The notes: generated by a model from the sequence alone, not told the origin. A stretch of 64,000 bases of DNA from Alligator mississippiensis (GCF_030867095.1 NC_081824.1:360797829-360861828); one strand, 5' to 3'. Shown: positions 44,053 to 56,750, numbered from the stretch's first letter. Translations and numbers: made by a program.

Positions 44053-47000
44053 TTGAACATTAGGGCTGTGTGAAGTGGCTAGTATTCACTTTGGATTCAG
44101 ATTCAGCTGATTCGGGGGACAGTGATTTGATTCAGTGATTCGAATCACTGTCCCGAATCAATTTGACTGAATCTGATTTGGAGATTTGGCCACGCTGAAT
44201 TGGCCAAATCTCCAAATCAAACAGGCCCAATCCACTGCCCACTCTCCCAGCCCCGTCAATGGCTGCCCTGCCCAGCCCCAGCATCCCGGCTCTTTAAAAA
44301 AAAAAGCCCTACACTCACCGGCTCCTGCCAGGCAAGAGGGGCAATTCCCACTGCCCCACAATGGATGGGGAGCTCTGCCACGAGCCCCCAGAAGCCCCGA
44401 TGGCTGCTGCAGCAGCCGGTGAGTACGGGGCTTTTTTTTTTCTTTTTCATAGTATCATAATACTTAAGGTCGGAAGGGATCTAAACAGATCATCAGGTCC
44501 GACCTCCTGCCCCAGGCAGGAACAGGTGCCGCTGTCATATCACCCCAGCCAAATATCTGTCCAACCTCCTCTTGAAGACCCCCAAAGTAGGAGAAAGTAC
44601 CACCTCACATGGGAGCCCATTCCAGAGCCTGGCAGCCCTAACTGTAAAGTAGTGTCTCCTGATGTCCAGCCTGAACCTTCCCTCTAACAATTTGTGGCCG
44701 TTTTTCCTAGTAACCCCAGGTGGTGCCTGGGGGAACAGAGCCTCCCCCAATTCCCTCTTGTCCCCCATGGTGAGTTTATAAATGGCCACCAGATCCCCCC
44801 TCAGCCTTCTCTTGTGGAGGCTGAATAGATTCAGGCCCTTTAGCCTCTCTTCGTAGGGCCTGCCCCGCTGCCTTTTGACCATGCGAGTGGCCCTCCTCTG
44901 GACCTTCTCAATGCTAGCTACATCTCTCATGAAATGCAATGCCCAGAACTGGACACATTACTCCAACTGTGGCCTAACCAATGCTGCTTAGAGGGGAAGG
45001 ATCACCTCCCTGGACCTGCTTGTGATGTATCTGTAGATGCATAACAAGGTGCAGTTAGCCTTACTGGCCATTTCCTTGCATTGGCGGCTCATGTTCATCC
45101 TGGAGTCAACAATGACTCCAAGATCCCTTTCGGCCACCGTGTTGACAAGAAGTGTGTTCCCCAGCTTATAGGTGTGTTGCTGGTTCCTTCTCCCTAGACA
45201 CAGTACCTTGCACTTGTCTGCATTGAAATCCATCTTTTTCTCATCTGCCCACCTCTGTAATTTGTCTAGATCTAGCTAGATTCTGTCCCTCCCCTCCAGC
45301 GTGCCCACCTCACCCCACAACTTGGTGTTGTCAGTGAATTTTGACAGCGTGCTTTCCACACCCACATCCAGATCACTGATAAAGATGTTGAGCAGTACAG
45401 GTCCCAGGACCGAGCCCTGGGGGACTCCACTGCCCACATCCCTCCAGGTCAAAAACGACCTGTCCACCACCATGTTCTGGGTGTGACTATCTAGGTAATT
45501 TGCCACCCATCTGACTGTTTAGGCATCAATGCCACAGTCACCAAGTTTTTTTAAGAGAATGTGGTGGGAAACCGTGTCAAAAGCCTTCTTAAAGTCCAGG
45601 AAGATGACATCCACCCTGACACCCTCATCCAGGGACTTTTTGATCTGATCATAAAAAGAAACCAGGTTAGTCAGGCAGGATCTGCCCTCAATGAACCCAT
45701 GTTAGTTGCCCCTCAGCATTACCTCTCCTGCTGGGCCCTTGCAGATGTGCTCCTTGATAATTTTCTCAAAGATCTTCCCAAGGACTGAGGTAAGACTGAC
45801 TAGCCTATAATTTCCAGGGTCCTCCTTCCTCCCCTTTTTTTAAATGGGGACCACATTGGCCCTTTTCCAATCCTCTGGTACTTGGCCAGTGTCCCATGAG
45901 TGCTCATAGATCCATGCCAGGGGCCCCGCTATGGCCCCTGCCAATTCCCTCAACACCCTCAGGTGAAGAGCATACGGACCTACTGATTTAAATATGTCCA
46001 GCCCCCCGCAAGAGTTCCCTAACTAGGTCGTCCCTGACTCTAGGTATGGCGATGCTGCCCCTGGTCCATCCGCAATTCTAGTGGGGGAAATATCTCAATC
46101 TCTGTTCAGGAATTTGGAGGCAAATAATTCATTAAAGAGGTCAGCTTTTTCATTTGCCACAATCACCAGATTGCCAAGCCTATCCTGTAGGGGACCCAAG
46201 TTACCTGGTTCCTTCTTCTTACTCCCTATGTATTTGAAAAAGGATTTTTTATTATCCTTAATTCTGGTTGCTATCTTTAGCTCCATCTCTGCCTTGGCCT
46301 TCCTAACTGTCTCCTTGCAGTCCCAAGCAACAGAGGTGTAATCCTCCTTGGTGATAGCCCCTTGCTTCCACTGTTTGTATGTCTTCTTTTTTGCCCTCAG
46401 GCATCCCTGGATGCCTTTGCTGAGCCATGGGGATTTTTAGCACTCCTGCCCCCATTGGTGCACATTGGGACTGACTCCCTTTGGGCTTTGAGGATCGTCT
46501 CCTTAAGGAACAGCCACCCGTCTTGGGCCCCCATCTCATTGAGGCTCTGAGACTCCAATGCCTCTCCTACCATCCTTCTTAGCTTACAGAAGTTGGCCCT
46601 CCTGAAGTTGAGGACCTCTGCCTTGCTGCTTGCTTTCACCACCCTGTGCTGGATAGTAAATTCCAGCAGGCAATGACCACTGTCACCCAGGTGGTCGAGT
46701 ACCCACAGATCCCTCACCTGTGGCAAGGACCAAGTCCAGAAAGGCATTTCCTGTGGTGGGACTATGCACCTCCTGGGTTAGGTGGAGGTCCTGTACCCTG
46801 GCTAGGAACCTACGTGACTGGTCAGACCTGGCTGACTGCTCCTACCAGCAGATGTCTGGGTAGTTTAGGTCACCCATGACAACCACATCCCTTGACTTTA
46901 CAGCCTCTGTGAGCTGACCTGAGAATTCCAGGTCCAGCTCATCCCTCTGGTGAGATGTTCTGTAGTAGGCACCCACTATCAAGTCCCTTTTTCTATGCCC

Positions 47001-47430
47001 CCTTGCATTCTTACCCAGAGCACCTCATTTTGCCCTTCCTCTGACCCCATCCTGATCATTAAGGATGTGTATTGCTCTTTGACGTATAGCGCTACACCCC
47101 GCCCCCTTTTCCCTGCTCTTTCTCACCAGTACAGCCTGTATCCCTTGATGTCCACTGCCCAGTCATGGGTAGAATCCCACCAGGTTTCCTTGAGCCCCAC
47201 TAGGTCTGGGTGTTTGCTAGCTAGCAGGAGGGCGAGTTCCTCCTGCTTATTCCCCATGCTTTGAGCATTTCTGTAGAGGCATTTGAGGTCTCCTGTAGGT
47301 GCCCGTGCCACCCCCTTGGTCCTAAGTCTGCCCTGGCCCCTGTCACTTACCTGGGTACTACCTGTGTGTGTCACCTGACTTGATGGCAAAGTGTCCTCAT
47401 GTTCCTCTGCATCCCCGTCCCCTGGTGAAC

Positions 47431-47960
47431 CTAGTTTAAAGCTCGCTGTACAAGATCAGCCAGCCTGGAAAAAATAACATGCTTACCTTTTGGGGAGCGA
47501 TGAAGCCTGTCCTGCCCAAGCATGTCCTCTGTGTGGAAATGTGTGTCATGGTCCAAGAACCTAACGCTCACCTGGTAACACCAGCTCTGAAGCTGCCGGT
47601 TGACCTTGCCGATGTATGTCTCATGGCACTGTCTGCTTCTGCTCACTGGAAGGATAAAAGAAAAAAAACACCTGTCCCCCTGTCTCCTTGAGCTTTACCT
47701 CTAGAGCCTTGTAGTCTCTCATGATGTGGTCCAAGTTGTCCCTGGCCACATCATTCATTCCCACATGGATGAGGACCATAGGGTAATGATCAGCGGGTCT
47801 GATGAGGTCCGGGATCATCTCCATGATGTCCTGAATCAGAGCTCCAGGCAGGGAACGAACCTCACGTGCCATGGGGTCAGAGAAACAGATGGGTCCCTCA
47901 GTTCCTCTCAGGATGGAATCACTGATGACAAGGACCTTTTGGTGTTCCAGTAGCACTTGG
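47431..47960 (-). pseudogene. CR1 ORF1 remnant (SGNH esterase domain) in the nested copy
   Basis: Minus-strand fragments at about 47960-47650 and 47646-47431 carry DSILRGTEGPIC, HVGMNDVARD and a D..H.S region, then SRLADLVQRALN and TAG. These match the SGNH hydrolase blocks of the intact ORF1 at 57905-59002. The first block reads SDS instead of GDS, and a T-rich insertion near 47655 breaks the frame, so the esterase is inactive. The last codons are T TTA AAC TAG (heptamer 47440-47434), as in the intact copy. Confidence 0.8.
47434..47440 (-). promoter_or_regulatory. Candidate -1 frameshift heptamer in the nested CR1
   Basis: The minus strand reads T TTA AAC in the ORF1 frame, directly before TAG (47433-47431). 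The -1 frame is open from here through at least 45 codons into the endonuclease start, with no ATG on the way. A GGGGACGGGG block begins about 11 nt downstream. Confidence 0.6.
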
Positions 47961-48039
47961 CCTGTGCTGTGCTTGGAGTGGCATTGGTTCCCTTGGAGGC
48001 ATCCTCTCCTGCCTCCTCCTCCACAGCTGCCAGGGCCTC

Positions 48040-48184
48040 GTACCTGTTCCCCAGCTATACCTGGGGAGCTGAAACTGAGGTAGCGCAAGTATCCCTGGCT
48101 CTGGAAGTGACCACCTGCCTCCAGAGCCAGGGCTACTCATACTACCTCAGTATCAGTTCCCCAGGTACAGCTGGGGAATGGGTA
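48040..48184. repeat. Inverted repeat with arms of about 68 bp at the 5' edge of the nested CR1
   Basis: The left arm (48040-48107) and right arm (48118-48184) are inverted copies with about 11 differences and a loop of about 10 bases (shared blocks TTCCCCAGCT, TACCTGGGGA, ACTGAGGTAG, CCCTGGCTCTGGA). It lies where the CR1 meets the hAT sequence. Such a hairpin may result from an inverted 5' duplication during insertion. Confidence 0.7.
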
Positions 48185-48745
48185 CAGGTTTTTTAACAAC
48201 TGGGAGCTGGGGCCAGGTGGGGCAGCTATTGATGGGGCTGGGAGAGTAGGCATGGGATGGGAGCTCATGGCAGAGCCCCCCATGAAGTGTGGGGCAGTGG
48301 GGGGCAGCGGGGGATCACCCCCTTTCCCTCCCACCTGGCAGGAGCCAGTGAGTGCAGGGCTTTTTTGTTTTGTTTTGTTTTAAGCACCAGGACTCTGGGG
48401 CCAGGTGGGGTAGTCAGTGACATGGCTGGGAAAGTGGACAGGGGTCAGGGGATGATCAGGGGGGCTGGGGGAGCAAGCAGGGGGTGGGGCCTGTCAGGAG
48501 TCCCCCTATGGTCCCCCCCATCCTTTACTTACTGGTACAAAGTCCAGGTCTGGCTCCCTGCAGTAGCGAGTGGGAACTGCCCAAATCTCCAGAGCTCTCT
48601 GAATCTTTTCTGATTCAGAGAGCTTTGAATCGATTTGGACCTTTTTATTGGTCTCCCAATTCAATGCAGATTCAGAGATTGGGCAGCCAAATCAGGCTGA
48701 ATCTCCTCTGAATTGAAACAGTGCCCAAAGCTTCTCACAGCCCTA

Positions 48746-49118
48746 TTGACTGTGTCTCACTGCTATACATAAGGACACTAAACATGCAGGCTTTGTATAC
48801 AAGCAGTTTAGTTTTGACTGTGAATTTTATATTGCTTCAAACTCATTTGGAGAGCTTGCTGAAAGTGGTAGCAGCCTTTTTAATGCATACTGTCAGCTCT
48901 TTATGCAATGATAGTTTGTCATTCACTGTGGATCCAAGGTAGCAGTACTTGTTCACTGCCTCAAGAGCTGTGTTGTCAAGGTTGATAGATGGTGACTGGC
49001 AAAAACCCTGTCCTAGGACTACAGTCTCCTTAATGTTGATGGTTAGAGAAAACATCTTGCAAGCATAAGAGAAGCAAAGTACTCTTCTTGCTGGGAAGTA
49101 CAGGTTTGAATTGTTCAA
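48746..49118 (-). mobile_element. Old LINE, RT part, nest level 1 (continues at 44052)
   Basis: The open frame 49118-48843 reads FSLTINIKETVVLGQGF... NKYCYLGSTVNDKLSLHKEL, a typical post-palm RT region. A frame in the next 95 nt continues KTKLLVYKACMFSVLMYSSE. The next expected block (QEKKLNNFHLRCLQRIL) is found at 44052-43990 on the other side of the hAT, so the two parts are one LINE split by insertion. Confidence 0.7.
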
Positions 49119-50984
49119 GATTTGGACTTAGAATAAGATATCTAAGCCACATTTGAGCATCTAAGACTATGTAAGGTACCTTTATTACCAGAGAGATATT
49201 GAAAAAGTAGACAAGTTTAAAAAAGAAGAACAGAAACGATCAGGTCCCTAACTAGACTAAGTTATGAGAAAAGATGAAAAACCTAGATAAAGATACAAAA
49301 GCTAGAGATATAGATAATGTAATGGGAGCCTGCCTCGGAAGGACATTACACCCTCTGGCAGCACCACTAATCCCATTTCGGGGTACCATCCTTTCTTTGC
49401 CTACCATGATTTAGTGAAAATCAAATATAAACAGGGAGGCTTCCTTCAGAATACCAGATGTTCATCATAGGGCCTCCTCACTCTAGCCCAGTCTGTTACC
49501 TCTAATTCTAAACAGGGCACCTCACCCCTTCCTAATGGGGCACAGGTGTTCCTCCTTACTAATTAACAAGATTACCACTCTGCGGCCTGCCTCCCTATGG
49601 CTTATACCTGATTCTGTCTCCCTGAAAACAGGCTTACAGATCTGCAGTACTACACTGCAGCCTTCACCCTGTGCTCACAAACAGAGGTTAGGGGACCCTG
49701 TTACAAGATTCAACAAAAGGAGAAAATGAAAGAAAAACAGTTTTCAGAAGCTGGAAAGCTATAAATACTAAGGAACAAAGAGTATAAGTAACAGAATGAT
49801 CAACTCTCTGTGACTACATTTGGAATCAGTTTCACTGGGAGTAAAAAAATATGAGTTTGCATCTGTAACAATAATAACAAGCAAAGAAAGTTACAATTAA
49901 AAACAAATAAAAACATTTTGAGCCACAACTAAATCTGAAGCAATAATTGACAGATGAGATTGACAGATGTTATACACAAGGAATTTAGCCTTTCCAGGTA
50001 ATCATTCATTGCAAATTATTCTCTCCATTCTGGCTAGGTACAGACATTCAAGAAGACAAAGGCAGAATTGATCTAAGTTATGTGGTTTTCTGTAAGCGGC
50101 ATAGTTTAGACCGAACACAACACACATTCACCCTTTGCGGCAGGAAGAATCTTAGACTGTGTTCTGTTATTTTTTAAATAGTTTGTGTGTGCCAAACTTC
50201 TGTTCTGTATAGGTATAGACTGGTAAAAGTGTAATATCTGTACTTGGTCTCTTATTGTAGACTACTTCCAGTAGGCTGTAGCAACAAACTGCTACTCTGC
50301 TTGGCTCATTGCTAGCTATTAGGGAACGAAAAAAATGAAATGTGTTATGTGTTAGGTCATGTCCCCTCACATCACGTTATGTGATGAGTAAAGATGAGCA
50401 GAATGGACTCCTAGTGCCAACAAGTTTAGATACCTGCAAACCTCCTTCCTGTGGGTATGCTACTGCTTCCTACTAATGGGTCAGGTAGTTTAAACTACTT
50501 TCCATTTATATACCTCTTACAGTGCTTTTATCCCAGGTGAACATACCTCATTACCCTTTATCGTTCCATTTAATGGTCGCTTGTTAACTTTTCCTTTTTT
50601 ATGTTCTTTTAAGTATAGCTGCTCACTTACTGAAAGCTAATAGTCCCAAATGAACAGAGATTCACGAATAAAATACAGTACAGTATACGGCTAACTTTTG
50701 GAAAGTCAAGTGTCAAGTTACTAATCTTTAGCTTCAGTAAGCAGCCCTCTTCTGATAGGAAACATGAAATTTTGCTCTCAGAATTGCCAATCTAAATTTT
50801 CACCTATTTTGTGTTCAAGAAACTGATTTGCACACAAAAATTAGTAGCTAGCTATTCAAAATTGGGTTAAGGGTTGCAATTTTTCTATGCAAAACGAAGT
50901 TAAGGGATAGGCAATTGTTTCAGTCCTTCTTGTATAAGGCTGCTGGCAGATGTTCATTTAATTGCACAACTGGGATGTGATGGG
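49119..50984. other. AT-rich noncoding stretch, nothing recognised
   Basis: Only short low-complexity frames. No repeat termini that I can define. Confidence 0.4.
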
Positions 50985-51238
50985 ATGGGCCCGCTTCAGG
51001 CTCAACTGTAGGAAAAACTTCTTCACAGTCAGGGTTTCCAGATTGTGACATAGACTCCCTCCAGAGATGATACAATCGCTCACCCTAGAAATCTTCAAGA
51101 GGAGACTGGATAGTTATTCTTGCTGGGGTCACCTGACTCCAGTTGTCTTTCCTGCCTAGTGCAGGGGTGTTGGACCAGATGATTGTGCAAGGTCCGTTCC
51201 AGCCCCTTACAATCAATAATCTATGAATTTCATTCTGG
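50985..51238 (+). mobile_element. CR1 LINE, extreme 3' fragment
   Basis: The plus strand reads the end of CR1 ORF2 (RKNFFTV, then LEIFKRRLDSY) and the short 3' UTR (gtgttggaccagatgat...ttccagcccctta) ending at AATCTATGAATTT. It is a heavily 5'-truncated old copy. Confidence 0.8.
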
Positions 51239-54200
51239 ATCACCAAAAACATGGATCCTACCACGGCAGACATACATGGCAGGATATGATTTTGGGCATC
51301 TAGGAATAAATTCCTCAGTTCCTAACACACAAGTTAGGACCATTAAAACCATGCCCTGAAGAATGGCATTTCAGGTTTTGTGGGGAGCATGGGATCATGA
51401 TTCTGGGCTCTACACATGCAGCCTGACATCAGGCTGCACAGAGTGGCTTTAAAGGTGCTGGGATAGAGGGAGCCAATGGGCTCCTTCTATTCTAGCACTT
51501 TGAAACCCCTGCCATGTAGCACCTCATGGGCTGCAGTGCAAGGATTTTAAGGTGTTGGGGTACAGGGAACTAATAGGGCTGCATGGCAAGGCCTAACATG
51601 CCAGATGTTCAAATCAGAATCCAAGGCAAACCAGCCATATTCAACATGGAACATATTTTTGGCTGGTTTGTCATTTTATCATGGAATAAATTGGTTAAAC
51701 ACGTGGCATGTTACAATTTACTGTGCAGTTAACAGTATATAGCTAAGAGATAGCATACTGTTCCCTAGGAGAAGTGCAGGGAAAAGAAATTGATGCTGAA
51801 GCACATGGTTCTTTCCCTGCTCCTTGGGAACTCTAAACTACTCTTGGCCCCTACCTTGCCAATTGGAGGAAGGGAAGACAGAAAGTAGCAACAAGTTTCC
51901 TATCCTTGCCCACACAGCAAGGGCAAGGTAGTTTAGCACAGCTCCATGGAGCAACCATTTACACACCGGGTCCCAAGATGATCCTAGTCTTCTTTACTAT
52001 TCTTCAAGCCACAGTTCGTCCTTCAGTGTTCCAAGTGTTAGCTGAAACCTTCAAGAAGTATACACAGTTATTTTACCAGCAGTGTCTTTATCATTATTAG
52101 CTAGATACTCATTAACTTTAAGTGAAAGAAAAAGATTAATAAGGAACCTGTCCACAATCCTGTCCAACTGCCTAGATGCAGAAAATGGGTCTGCAAAGTT
52201 GCTGCCTCTTCACCCTCTGCCAGTGGAACTATGATAGGAACTGAGCACACTTTTTGTTTAGCCCTCAGTGCATCAGATACATAGCCAGAGCTGTTTAAAC
52301 TTCTTCCCAGCAGCAGGAAAGCAGGAAGTTAAGATTCCTCTCAATCACAATCTGTTTGTTGGGCTGCTCCTAGAGTAGCCCAAAAACAGCATTGTCACTT
52401 GCCAGGGCAGATTGTAAAATGGCAATACTGCACTACATTTTTAATGCTCTGTGTAGAAATAAAATAAAATAAAATATAGGATAATAATAATTTTAAAATC
52501 CCTGGTTGGATGTACCCATTTATATGTATTTCTGTTCTTCAGTTTAAAATTTTAATTGGCTTTTTAATGTTTCTAAAATTAAATGTGCATTGCTAAAATG
52601 GTTTCAGATACAGGTGTAATTATATTTTCACAATCACTTTTACTAATTATTAGTAAAAAAGTATATATTACAGTGTGTCATATAGACAGGGCCTTAATTG
52701 AGGGTCTCCCTACCTGAGAAACCTCTAAGACTTAAAGCTCTGTAATTCATAAGCAGGAACTTCCTTTGGACAGGATTTTGCACTGTATTCATGGAGAGAG
52801 AGATTCTCCCACCCTTACTCACAGTGAATTACCACGATGGTCTGTTAAAAAATTAGTGGGACTGCTTATACATAAGATACCATGTAGCATGAGTAAGATT
52901 CTGATAACCTGACCTGAAAGAACACTAACTTTGGGCAAGAGAAAAAACCCAATAGTTCTTTCGCAATACCTTTTATGAAAGAAGTTGGAGTGGTATTTTT
53001 TTCAGCTTTCTTTTTGATTTGAGAAATCTTTCTTTGTTGAATATTTCAAAGAGTGACTTAAGCAACAGATTGACCTTCACCTAATCAAATTAGATTCCAA
53101 ATGAAAGGTGTCTTGTATCATATTTGATTTCTTTTTACTTAAATAAAATATGGTTTACTTTTAATAATGCAACTACCACAAAGCTATTGTGCTGTATAAC
53201 AAAGGATATATCAATGTCTGTAGAATATGGATTTTCTATAACAGCTAAAGTCACTGTGATCCATGCTCTTTCACACAAGTTAGTTATCTTCCATTTTAGA
53301 AGAATAGAAAGAATCGTTTAAGCTTAATTATCCTTTTAAACTGTCATAAGAGGAGGATTTAGACTTCCAAGAAATCATTTTCCTTAAACTCATCATCTCA
53401 GTGCAGAATCATAATGCTGCTGCTACCAGGTAAATTATTTTAAAGTTGGATCTCTTTTATTGGTTGCTATGTTCCACAGCCAGTCTAACAGGATGGAAAA
53501 CATTAACGTATCAGACTTTCGCTATTGTAAGTACATACATATAAGGATCAAATTTTGCACTCAGATCCTATCTTTTACATAGGTGAAGACTTATTCTCTT
53601 TTGCGTTTCAGAATTCAAAGTTCCTAAATACTCAACTCTGAACCATCAGCAAAGTGACCAACTAGGGATAGGTAAAGATGTTTGAGTCAAAAGATCCACA
53701 TACAGGATTTGCCCAAAATTCAAATTAAACTCATGCTATATTTTTAAGGCTTCAAAATTTTGGATGACTTGTTGGGGTTTTTTTGGTTTGGGGGGGGGCG
53801 GGGGGGGGTCTTAAATTAATTTCACAGGCTCCCATAAGTAGTTCTCTGAGAGTTTCCTCTCAGTTCTACAGGCATGTAAAAAAGGTTTAGAAAAATTAGA
53901 TAATCTTTAATTAAGTACTCAAGTTCTTGGGTGCCTGTCTACGCTGACCCTCCAAAATTTTTGAGTTTGGTCCACTACTTCAAATAATCCCTTCACATTC
54001 AATGGTATCAAAAGCATTTGATTGTTTTGATTTCATGGAAAAGAGCTTTATGCTATACCAAAAAGAAAAGAAGGTTTACACTGGAAACAGCCACTGGCTA
54101 AAGCACAACCTTGAATAATAACTGGGATCAAGTCCAATTGACACACTTCTAAGTTTCTTAAGACTTGGATTTAGAAATGTAAACATTAACATTCTTCATG

Positions 54201-54472
54201 GCAAAGCTTTGGTCTAAATGGAATGAATAGACAAATATTAAAAGGAATTAAGAAGGTTTCCTTTATACATTTAACACTAAATATATACAAAAAAATTAAG
54301 GAAATTCTAAAAGTGTGATAGCATTCATAGTGTAGTCCCACAGTGAAGACACATGCTGCGGCATGTATATGTGCAACCTACTTTAAAATAGCCAAGTATT
54401 ATGGGATCCCTTGAGGAAGCATGTGTCAAAGCCTGGTTTCATTACTTGGGTGCCCGGATATAGGTATTATGG
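51239..54472. other. Noncoding stretch, AT-rich, with a poly(G) patch
   Basis: No coding signal over 3.2 kb. A G-rich patch of 9+1+9 bases lies at 53790-53809 (G-runs split by one C). About 51345-51740 is moderately GC-rich and resembles MITE interiors elsewhere in the window, but I cannot define ends. (AAAAT)n wording occurs at 52455-52475. Confidence 0.4.
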
Positions 54473-54788
54473 GTGCCTGTACACATGCTGGGAGGCTGCC
54501 CCTATTCGCTGTAATTACAGCACGTCAGAGAAGACTCAGTTAATCAAGTCTGCTGGAGCATGGTAATTAGCATGTTCCAGCCAGCAGCCTCTGTATCTCG
54601 TGTATCAGTATCCCCAGGCTTTAAAATGGTGGCAGGGCACTTTAACTAAAGCTCATTTGATGAGCTTGAGATAAAGCACCCCCACTGCCATTCTGAAGCT
54701 TGAGGACACCAATACACGAGATGCTGCAGATACTTTAATTAAAGTGCTCTCTCCCTCACACCCCTGGAGCACATGTAAAAATGCCCCA
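54473..54788. mobile_element. Hairpin-rich MITE-like element
   Basis: The ends are loosely inverted: GGGTGCCTGTACACATGC at left and GGGGCATTTTTACATGTGC at right in reverse. Internal stems include GCTGGAGCATG...CATGTTCCAGC (about 54551-54581) and ACACGAGATGCTGCAG paired with CTCTGTATCTCGTGT. No coding capacity. Confidence 0.5.
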
Positions 54789-55084
54789 TGAGCAGGTGTA
54801 AATCTGCCATCCACTCTCATCAGTGTACCTATTATGGCCTGTTCCCAGTGAGGATTAACCCTGTCACACCTCTGAGGGTTAATCTTGTTGAACAGTTCTC
54901 TTCTTGTAGGACAGAGGAAAACTAACAATACAATGTGAATCATGTTTTGTATTTAATATACATGGGCTTAATTCACAACATTGTACAAGGTGATGTCTCT
55001 TGCAAGCAGAACATCTCACAATGAATATTTCCTTTGCAAGTACTATCCTGCAGCAGAATTCTTTACTGCCCAGCAGCAACGCAC

Positions 55085-55400
55085 GTATAGACACTGACAG
55101 ACATGTCTGGGGCACAAGGGTGCTTCAGTGCAGGGCTGCCTGCTGGCTAGCCCTGAATTGCAGCACTCTTGTACCCCAGCCAGCCCCATTTGTGCACATT
55201 GAGCTAGGTCAGAGCAACCCCTGGCTGGCAGACTAATCCCCTAGACCCTCTGCCAGCTGGGACTGTTCTGCCCTGGCTCAACATGCTGCAGTCCTTGGTA
55301 CACGTGAAGATGCAGCACCCAGGAGCAAAAAACTGTAGTGTGATATGCATAGGAGTTCATTCATTTGCCTTAATTTCATGTGTTGATGTGCCCCCTGTAT
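55085..55400. mobile_element. MITE-like fragment related to 36610-37219
   Basis: It shares wording with 36770-37030 (cacaagggtgcttcagtgcagggctgcctgctggcta; ccagccagcccc; gagcaaaaaactgt). Ends not defined. Confidence 0.4.
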
Positions 55401-55680
55401 CTATACCGAATACTCCTGGTGAAGCAGTCCAAAATTGTATTTGCTTTTCTTAGACCTATTATCATGTTGCTGACATGCATCGAATCAGTGATCTCCCCAA
55501 ACCCTTAGGTCCTTCTCAATAATGCTGCCAGTTATCTCCCATTTTATATTTGTGCTTTTCCCATGTGTTGCTCTTTACATTTCTCTGTGCTAAACTTCAA
55601 TGCATTATGTGTTGCCTGGCTTTTCAGTTTATCGAGATCTTTCTGAATTCCTACCCTCCAAAGTGTTTGTAACCCATCTA
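55401..55680 (-). mobile_element. Old CR1/L3-like LINE fragment
   Basis: The minus strand resembles the CR1-type RT end region (the part that reads ...KANTI.D in other copies; plus-strand wording aaaattgtatttgcttttctt followed by gacatgcat and tccttctcaata). Strongly decayed, with no open frame. Assignment by layout only. Confidence 0.45.
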
Positions 55681-56750
55681 GTAGCACTTAAACAGGGCAA
55701 AAGTATTGCATTCTCTGGAAACAACCATCAATATTTCCTTTGAGTTTGCCCACTTTTCCATGCTTTCAGCTGCTATAAAAAGACTGTTCATAAAAACCTA
55801 AATATCACTGCTTGCTAGTACGTGGCTTTCCCATGCTTTTGAATAAGAATGCAAGTTTTTAAGACAAATGTGACATGGTTATAAGTTTTCTAGAGAAGAA
55901 AGGATGACTTGTAACTAAGTTATTAGACTGTGACTCAAGAGATCTGGCTTGAATTCCAAACTTGACCGCAAACTTCCTATTTAACATTGAGCAAATCATT
56001 AAACGTTTAAATCTTTAAGTCATTCCCTAACTGAAAACAGAGGAAACACTTCCTTACCTCAAAGGGGTAAATTAATTAATGTTTATGAAGTGCTCAATAC
56101 TAAGGGTTCTCTAAGAACCTAGATAGATAAATACTGTCTTTCACTAAATCTATTCCACATCAAATTGAAGGCAAAGATAAAATATAGAGCAAGGAGTTTC
56201 TCTATGGTCTGGGTAAAACATTTAGGACCTACACACTTTAGGAAAGTCCAAGAAATGGTGTCCATTGTTTTGCACAATAAAATCCATAGTTTGACTATCA
56301 CCAAGCCAAAACATTTTTCATATCCCTCACACCATGTTTAAGGTGCTGTCTTATGAAAATAATAAATGAAAATAAGAGATTGCATCCTTTTCTTTAAAGT
56401 GTACTTTGTCCTCTAGGACTTTTAAATTCAGTGTCATGCAAGACAGTTTCCTCTATATTAGTTCACTAATGCACTCCTAAGTACTTTAAAGTCTTGGGGG
56501 ACTAAGCAAAAGGAAATGAGAAAAGCAGGGTTTTAAAAGAGATCTACTTGAGTAGCTTTGCTTCAGAGATATTTCAAATCTTTATATAACCTGGGATTTT
56601 TAAGCAACTGAACACTAAAGCACAGAGTTTGTGTGTGAATTTCTTACGTTCCATCAAATATAAAAAATAAAATTTTAAATGATGCTAGCACAAAATAACT
56701 TTGGTTTAGGTTTTTTCCAACTTACAGGGGCCACAAAATATTCACAAAGT
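55681..56750. other. AT-rich noncoding stretch, nothing recognised
   Basis: No coding frame, no definable repeat. Confidence 0.4.

Larger units (their letters stand above)
44446..48184 (-). mobile_element. CR1 LINE, nearly full-length but decayed, nest level 3
   Basis: The reversed CR1 3' end is at 44446-44520. ORF2 remnants follow at 44535-44939 (RRATRMVKRQ), 44988-45506 ([16 protein letters not shown]), 46095-46747 and 47123-47389 (endonuclease start: NAQSMGNKQEE, ETWWDSTHDW). ORF1 remnants are at 47434-47960 (SGNH esterase). So both ORFs are represented, with frameshifts and stops in ORF2. The 5' edge ends in a large inverted repeat (48040-48184). It belongs to another subfamily than the intact copy at 57239-62010 but keeps the same ORF1/ORF2 junction. 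Confidence 0.85.
44061..48745. mobile_element. hAT-type element, nest level 2, interrupted by a CR1
   Basis: The left end TAGGGCTGTGTGAAG and the right end in reverse TAGGGCTGTGAGAAG are 15-bp terminal inverted repeats with one mismatch. Flanking 8-mers (TTGAACAT and TTGACTGT) agree at five positions, as expected for a decayed target duplication. Its own sequence is 44061-44445 and about 48185-48745, rich in hairpins built from GATTCA/TGAATC wording (44110-44180 and 48595-48680). It sits inside the old LINE, whose reading continues on both sides, so the outer boundaries are independently supported. Confidence 0.75.
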
